Source: Comamonadaceae bacterium (lineage in GTDB: Bacteria; Pseudomonadota; Gammaproteobacteria; Burkholderiales; Burkholderiaceae_C). Taken from it: DNA of 42,130 nucleotides. Position 1 is the first letter of the stretch, and the number at the start of each line of letters is the position of its first letter. The notes under the pieces were generated by a model. The model searched no databases, was not told the origin of the DNA, and was given only the letters and a program-made list of their open reading frames with translations. Positions 37,626-42,130 of the stretch are shown in pieces. The DNA is taken from NCBI GenBank assembly GCA_027485235.1, contig JAIXRJ010000029.1, positions 1-42,130 on the forward strand. Reading direction: 5' to 3'. Made by a program: the position numbers and the translations under genes.

Positions 37626-37649
37626 CCCGCGCTTTGCGGGTTTTATTTT
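37626..37649 (+). terminator. Rho-independent terminator after the small membrane-protein gene
   Basis: CCCGC-GCTTT-GCGGG (37626-37640) followed by TTTTATTTT. The convergent modC stop codon (TAA at 37645-37643 on the minus strand) lies inside the T-tract, so the two units end within a few bases of each other. Confidence 0.85.
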
Positions 37650-38812
37650 GTGCGCACCGGCATGATGTGCAGCGCACCCGGCGCGATCTGCAACTGGACC
37701 CGGTCCCCAGCCCCCACTTGCAAACGCTGCAACAGGCGGGGGGTCAGGTTCAGGGTGATGGTTTGGCCAGGCAAGGCTTCGGGCCTGAGCGTGCACAAAC
37801 TGATTTCACCCAAGGACAAGACCTCAAGCAGTTGACAGCGCAAAAGGGTTTGGCCAGGTTCACCCGCACTGGGCACTGCGCCATCGGCCAGCACATCGAC
37901 CTGCTCGCCATTGAGCACCCAAGTCACGGGGGTGCCGCCGCCGATTTTGCCTTTATCGACCACCACCAGGTCAATGGCCGTTTCGGTCTGCCCAGCCACC
38001 GCCCAACGCAGTCGACCCCAGCCGGGTCGGTCCTTGAAAAAAAGCCCCTCAAAGTGGTTTTGAATGCCCACCAATTCGGCCACCCGGGCGTTGCGCGGGC
38101 TGGCAAAGACGTGTGCAGGCTGGCCGATTTGCAGGGTCTGGCCCGCGTCCACGATCACCACCCGATCGGCCAGGCGGCGGGCTTCGGCCAGGTCGTGCGT
38201 GACCAACAACATGGGCACCGAGACCTGCTGGCGCAAGGCCACCAGCTCTCGGTAAAGCGTCTGGCGTGTGGGCGCATCGACGGCAGAAAAAGGCTCGTCC
38301 AGCAACAACACCCCGGGCAAGGCTTCCGGCCCTGCGGCATGGGCCGCCGACGGCCGGGGCATGACGCGCACCAGCGCCCGCGCCAGCGCCACGCGCTGCT
38401 GCTGACCGCCCGAGAGTTGAGACGGCCTGCGCTGGCTCAGCATGGCCAATCCCAAACGGGCCAGCAAAGTCTGCACATCCGCGCCCGACCAAGCCGGCCC
38501 GGCCGCCAGCGCCACATTGTCCAATGCCGTCATGTGCGGGAACAAGGCGTAATGCTGAAACACCAAGCCTGCGCGGCGCTGCTGCGGGCTCAGTTGCACG
38601 CCCGCAGACGTGTCCAGCCAAGCCTGGCCCGCCACCCGGATGTGGCCTTGCACATCGGCGGGCGTCCACAGCCCCGCGATGGCGCGCAGCATGCTGGTTT
38701 TGCCACTGCCAGAAGGCCCAACCAGCGCCACGAGCTCGCCCGCGCCGCAGTCAAATTCGGCTTCCAGCCGAATGGGGCTGGCCGAGCGCAGTTGAACTTG
38801 CAAGCCGTGCAT
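37643..38812 (-). CDS. modC: Molybdate ABC transporter ATP-binding protein
   Basis: 389 residues from ATG 38812. The ABC domain has Walker A GPSGSGKTSMLRAIAG, Q-loop LVFQHYALFPHMTA, signature QLSGGQQQRVALARALV, Walker B VLLLDEPFSAVD and switch LLVTHDLAEA. An insert of about 15 residues (VMPRPSAAHAAGPEALPG) sits between signature and Walker B. The C-terminal part (about 250-389) is TOBE/Mop-like (LNGEQVDVLADG, LEVLSLGEISLCTLR, LQIAPGALHIM), as usual for ModC. The start overlaps the modB stop by one base (TGATG). Confidence 0.93.
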   Translation of the reverse strand: MHGLQVQLRSASPIRLEAEFDCGAGELVALVGPSGSGKTSMLRAIAGLWTPADVQGHIRVAGQAWLDTSAGVQLSPQQRRAGLVFQHYALFPHMTALDNVALAAGPAWSGADVQTLLARLGLAMLSQRRPSQLSGGQQQRVALARALVRVMPRPSAAHAAGPEALPGVLLLDEPFSAVDAPTRQTLYRELVALRQQVSVPMLLVTHDLAEARRLADRVVIVDAGQTLQIGQPAHVFASPRNARVAELVGIQNHFEGLFFKDRPGWGRLRWAVAGQTETAIDLVVVDKGKIGGGTPVTWVLNGEQVDVLADGAVPSAGEPGQTLLRCQLLEVLSLGEISLCTLRPEALPGQTITLNLTPRLLQRLQVGAGDRVQLQIAPGALHIMPVRTK

Positions 38813-39489
38813 CAGCGCTCCTGCAAGGCGCGCCCGCGTTGGCCCACCCGGTCAAAGGCCAGCACGAGGCTCAGCGCCAGCAAAGACACGCCCACCAGCG
38901 CCAGCGCCATCACATGGGCCGACTGCAATTCCATGCCCTGCACCTTGTCGTACAGCGACACCGACAGGGTGCGGGTCTCGCCCTGGATGTTGCCGCCCAC
39001 CATCAACACCACGCCAAATTCGCCCAAGGTGTGCGCCACGGTGAGCGCCATGCCGGCCAGCAAACCGGGCCAGGCCAGCGGCAACTCGATGCGCCAAAAC
39101 GTCTGCCAAGTCGACAAGCCCGAGACCCAGGCTGCCTCGCGCAGGCTGTGCGGCACGGCGGCAAACGCCCGCTGAATGGGTTGAACCATGAAAGGCAAAT
39201 TGACCAAGACGCTCACCAGCAACAGGCCTTCGAGCGTGAACACCAGCCGAATGCCCGAGGCCGCCAGCCAGGTGCCCAAAGCGCCGCCTTGGCCAAAGGC
39301 CACCAAAAAATAAAACCCAATCACTGTCGGGGGCAAGAGCAAAGGCAACAACAGCAAAGCCTCGACAACGGGCCGCCCGGCCCAGGCGGTCACAGCCAGC
39401 CAACGGGCCAGGGCCAGGCCAACCGGCAGCAGCGCCAAGGTGGTGAGCGCCGCCAGGGTCAGCGAAACGTGAAGGGCAGACCAATCCAT
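38812..39489 (-). CDS. modB: Molybdate ABC transporter permease
   Basis: 225 residues with about five hydrophobic segments. ModB features: the N-terminal LSLTLAALTTLALLPVGLALARWLA stretch (in the first 35 residues), ALLLLPLLLPPTVIGFYFLV, the EAA loop EAAWVSGLSTWQTFWRIELP and AHTLGEFGVVLMVGGNIQGE, where GEFG is highly typical. It forms the channel for molybdate with ModA and ModC. It overlaps modC by one base and follows modA after 85 bases. Confidence 0.93.
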   Translation of the reverse strand: MDWSALHVSLTLAALTTLALLPVGLALARWLAVTAWAGRPVVEALLLLPLLLPPTVIGFYFLVAFGQGGALGTWLAASGIRLVFTLEGLLLVSVLVNLPFMVQPIQRAFAAVPHSLREAAWVSGLSTWQTFWRIELPLAWPGLLAGMALTVAHTLGEFGVVLMVGGNIQGETRTLSVSLYDKVQGMELQSAHVMALALVGVSLLALSLVLAFDRVGQRGRALQER

Positions 39490-39574
39490 GGTGTGGGCTA
39501 GGGTGGGGTGGCGAAGTCAAGGCAGGGGCGTTGGATACGCTGCAAACCCGTGGGTCACACAACGCACAGCCCGA

Positions 39575-40408
39575 TTATTGCGGCAAGGCGTAACCGTGAC
39601 GCACCCACACGGCCTGCGCCGCCGGACTGAGCAGAAATTTGTGCCAGTCGGCCGCGGCCGCGCCTGCACCCTTGAGCAGGACCATGCGCTGGTGCAAAGG
39701 GGCATGCAAATCAGTGGGCAAAGTCAAAACCTGCAAACTGCCGGCAATTTCAGGGGCAAGGGTCAAAGCCAAAGCGGTGATGCCCGCCTGCGCTGCGCCC
39801 GTGGCGACAAACTGGGTGGCTTGGCCGATGTTGTCACCCAGCACCTTGCTCGCGGGCGGCAAGGGCCCAAGGCCTGCGCGCTGCAAAGCCTCTTCGGCGG
39901 CCACGCCATACGGGGCCAGCGCCGGATTGGCGATGGCGAATTTGTCTCCCGGCTTCAGGGCGCGGACCACGGCGGCCAGGCCTTGGCCCAATGGCAGTGC
40001 TGAGTTTTTAGGCACGATCAGCGCCAGTCGGCCCGTGGCGTAGCGTTGCCCAGCATCCACCGTGCGCCCGGCTTTGTCCAACTCGGCCACCCAGGCCTCG
40101 TCGGCCGAGATGAATTGCGCGACCGGCAAGCCCTGCAAAATTTGCCGCGCCAAATTGCCCGAAGCGCCCAGATTCACGTCTACCCGAACGCCAGTTTGTT
40201 GCCTGTATTGGTTTACCAAGTCAGCAAGCACAAACTTCAAATTGCTGGCTGCAGCGATTTTGATGCTGACCGGGCTTTGGGCTGGTGTGCCAATCGGGGC
40301 CATCGCCGTTGTGCTCAGCAGTGCAAAAACCAGCCACACGCTGAGGCGTCGTCTTGGGTGTGATCGCTCCCCAAAATGAGCAGGCATCACGTTGTGCATT
40401 TTTTTCAT
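39575..40408 (-). CDS. modA: Molybdate-binding periplasmic protein
   Basis: 277 residues from ATG 40408 (MKKMHNVMPAHFGERSHPRR). A signal peptide with an Arg-rich head and core LSVWLVFALLSTTAMA ends near PAQS. The mature protein starts VSIKIAAASNLKFVLADLVNQY, the ModA oxyanion-loop start, and has VNLGASGNLARQILQG, QFISADEAWVAEL, VPKNSALPLG, FAIANPALAPYGVAAEEAL and GAAQAGITALAL. It binds molybdate (or tungstate) for the ModBC channel. First gene of modABC, divergent from pckG; no ModE-type palindrome was recognised upstream. ATG 40444 would add 12 residues. Confidence 0.92.
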   Translation of the reverse strand: MKKMHNVMPAHFGERSHPRRRLSVWLVFALLSTTAMAPIGTPAQSPVSIKIAAASNLKFVLADLVNQYRQQTGVRVDVNLGASGNLARQILQGLPVAQFISADEAWVAELDKAGRTVDAGQRYATGRLALIVPKNSALPLGQGLAAVVRALKPGDKFAIANPALAPYGVAAEEALQRAGLGPLPPASKVLGDNIGQATQFVATGAAQAGITALALTLAPEIAGSLQVLTLPTDLHAPLHQRMVLLKGAGAAAADWHKFLLSPAAQAVWVRHGYALPQ

Positions 40409-40606
40409 CGTTTTAGGCAGGTTTTCAACACAATGGACAGGCACGGCCTGGTCAGGCCCCTAAAATCAACACCCCTTGAGTTACAAACCGGTTACAGCCT
40501 GTTTCCCAGGGTTTAGCATGACAGTATCTCAGTCCCCGAGCCGTTTTCTCAAAGTCCTGGATGACCGATTTTGAAAAACCGACTTTTAAACTTTGGAGCT
40601 TTTCCC

Positions 40607-42130
40607 ATGAACTCACCCGTGATGCAGGGCCTGGCCCTCAATACGCCGGATTACGTCAAGAACGCCAAGCTGATCGCCTGGGTCGCCGAAATGGCCGCCC
40701 TGTGCAAGCCCGCCAACATCTACTGGTGTGACGGCTCGCAAGCAGAATACGACCGCCTGTGCGCCGAACTGGTGGCTGCGGGCACTTTTAAAAAACTCAA
40801 CCCCGCCAAGCGCGCCAACTCTTACTTGGCTTGGTCTGACCCATCGGATGTGGCCCGCGTAGAAGACCGCACCTACATCTGCTCGGCCCAAAAGGAAGAC
40901 GCCGGCCCGACCAACAACTGGATGGACCCCGCACAAATGCGCGCCACCCTGAACCCGCTGTTTGACGGCTGCATGGCCGGCCGCACCATGTACGTGGTGC
41001 CTTTCTCGATGGGGCCACTCGGCTCGCACATCAGCCACATTGGCATCGAGCTGAGCGACAGCGCTTACGTGGCCGTGAGCCAAAAAATCATGACCCGCAT
41101 GGGCAAAGCCGTGTTCGACGTGCTGGGCACGGACGGCGACTTCGTGCCTTGCTTGCACACCGTGGGCGCGCCTTTGGCCACCCTCAACGGTGTTGTCGAA
41201 AAAGACAAGACCCCCTGGCCTTGCAACCCCAGCACCAAATACATCGTGCACTACCCCGAGACCCGCGAAATCTGGTCTTACGGTTCGGGCTACGGCGGCA
41301 ATGCGCTGTTGGGCAAGAAGTGCTTTGCGCTGCGCATCGCCTCCAACATGGGCAAACAAGCTGCAAGCGGCTCCTCTGGCGGCCAAGGCTGGTTGGCCGA
41401 GCACATGCTGATCTTGGGCGTGACCAACCCCGAAGGCAAAAAGTACCACGTGGCGGCGGCTTTCCCCAGCGCCTGCGGCAAAACCAACTTCTCGATGCTC
41501 GTGCCACCCGCAGCGTTTGACGGCTGGAAAGTCACCACCATCGGTGACGACATCGCCTGGGTCAAGCCCCACACCGACGGCAAGATGTACGCCATCAACC
41601 CCGAAGCCGGTTACTTTGGCGTGGCCCCCGGCACCAACATGAAGACCAACCCCAACTGCATGCTGAGCCTGCACAAGGACGTGATCTTCACCAACGTGGC
41701 CCTCACGGACGACGGCGACGTGTGGTGGGAAGGCATGGAAAAGGACACCGGCAAGCTGCCCGATCACCTGATCGACTGGCAAGGCAAGGACTGGACACCC
41801 CAGATCGCCAAGGAAACGGGCGCCAAAGCCGCCCACCCCAACGCCCGCTTCACCGTGGCAGCGACCAACAACCCCGCACTCGACCCCGCATGGGACGACG
41901 CCGCAGGCGTGCCGATCGACGCCTTCATGTTTGGCGGCCGCCGCTCGACCACCGTGCCCCTCGTCACCGAAGCACGCAACTGGACAGAGGGCGTCTACAT
42001 GGCCGCGACCATGGGCTCCGAGACGACCGCCGCCGCCTTTGGTGCGCAGGGCGTGGTGCGCCGCGACCCGTTTGCGATGCTGCCGTTTTGCGGCTACAAC
42101 ATGAGCGACTACTTCCAGCACTGGCTGGAC
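40607..42130 (+). CDS. pckG: Phosphoenolpyruvate carboxykinase, GTP type (partial, C-terminus missing)
   Basis: 508 codons from ATG 40607 (GGAG eight bases upstream) run open to the window edge; the family is about 600-620 residues, so the last fifth is missing. The N-terminus reads [20 protein letters not shown]. Further on: [21 protein letters not shown], the P-loop [15 protein letters not shown] (about 283-297, with the reactive Cys of GTP-type enzymes), IGDDIAWV (metal-binding Asp pair), and [16 protein letters not shown]. It decarboxylates oxaloacetate to PEP with GTP, the entry to gluconeogenesis. It is transcribed divergently from modA. Confidence 0.96.
   Translation, partial: MNSPVMQGLALNTPDYVKNAKLIAWVAEMAALCKPANIYWCDGSQAEYDRLCAELVAAGTFKKLNPAKRANSYLAWSDPSDVARVEDRTYICSAQKEDAGPTNNWMDPAQMRATLNPLFDGCMAGRTMYVVPFSMGPLGSHISHIGIELSDSAYVAVSQKIMTRMGKAVFDVLGTDGDFVPCLHTVGAPLATLNGVVEKDKTPWPCNPSTKYIVHYPETREIWSYGSGYGGNALLGKKCFALRIASNMGKQAASGSSGGQGWLAEHMLILGVTNPEGKKYHVAAAFPSACGKTNFSMLVPPAAFDGWKVTTIGDDIAWVKPHTDGKMYAINPEAGYFGVAPGTNMKTNPNCMLSLHKDVIFTNVALTDDGDVWWEGMEKDTGKLPDHLIDWQGKDWTPQIAKETGAKAAHPNARFTVAATNNPALDPAWDDAAGVPIDAFMFGGRRSTTVPLVTEARNWTEGVYMAATMGSETTAAAFGAQGVVRRDPFAMLPFCGYNMSDYFQHWLD

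Noticed and set aside
40409..40606. ModE operator between modA and pckG
   Set aside because: No TATATA-type palindrome of the ModE class is present in the divergent region.
40613..42121. 502-codon open frame antisense to pckG
   Set aside because: The plus strand encodes an unmistakable GTP-PEP carboxykinase. The antisense protein is Val/His/Gly-rich with no family, a usual shadow of high-GC coding sequence.

Overview
The window is a compact, GC-rich bacterial chromosome segment. Gene content and protein flavour suggest a betaproteobacterium of the order Burkholderiales, probably the family Comamonadaceae (Limnohabitans/Rhodoferax/Hydrogenophaga-like). Pointers are the monomeric NADP-isocitrate dehydrogenase, GTP-type PEP carboxykinase, methionine synthase split into two genes, DUF3297 and DUF6352 proteins, and a cyanate transporter/cyanase cluster. 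This is judged from sequence reading and memory of the families; no search was run. No tRNA, rRNA, transposase, integrase or CRISPR array was seen.

Layout. 1-2511 (minus): YnjB/YnjC-type ABC importer, with the permease cut by the window start. 2559-6944 (minus): FKBP isomerase, a DUF6352 protein and the cobalamin-binding part of methionine synthase, preceded by a likely SAH riboswitch. 7124-10696 (minus): cyanate/nitrate-type ABC transporter plus cyanase, with a good sigma-54 promoter match. 10904-12786 (minus): NarL-type response regulator and soluble PAS histidine kinase. 12894-17574: tyrosine phosphatase (+), the homocysteine-methyltransferase half of methionine synthase and queC (-), and recQ (+). 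17575-22281 (minus): a six-gene operon joining a Tat-exported molybdenum hydroxylase (two subunits) to soxX, soxY, soxZ and soxA. 22479-25460: hppD and a DUF3297 gene (-), short Hsp70 (+). 25771-29958: icd (-), yebC-type regulator (+), thioesterase (+). 29978-37291: AraC regulator (-) divergent from a complete branched-chain-amino-acid-type ABC importer and an aromatic-type aldehyde dehydrogenase (+). 37427-37561: a 44-residue membrane protein. 37643-40408: modCBA (-). 40607-end: pckG, cut by the window end.

How the genes fit together. The two methionine synthase halves must cooperate although about 6.8 kb apart; the riboswitch would link one half to SAH level. The cyanate genes form a nitrogen-scavenging unit, and a sigma-54 promoter would tie them to nitrogen limitation. 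The LivKHMGF-type importer, AraC regulator and aldehyde dehydrogenase look like one uptake-and-oxidation unit, probably for an aromatic compound. The molybdate importer could serve the molybdenum hydroxylase.

The most unusual piece is the Mo-hydroxylase/SoxXYZA operon. Four successive junctions have ATGA overlaps, soxB and soxCD are absent from the window, and SoxY ends around its cysteine without the canonical GGCGG tail. Second is a pair of REP-like hairpins carried in frame inside the YnjC-type permease; related hairpins lie between genes elsewhere in the window.
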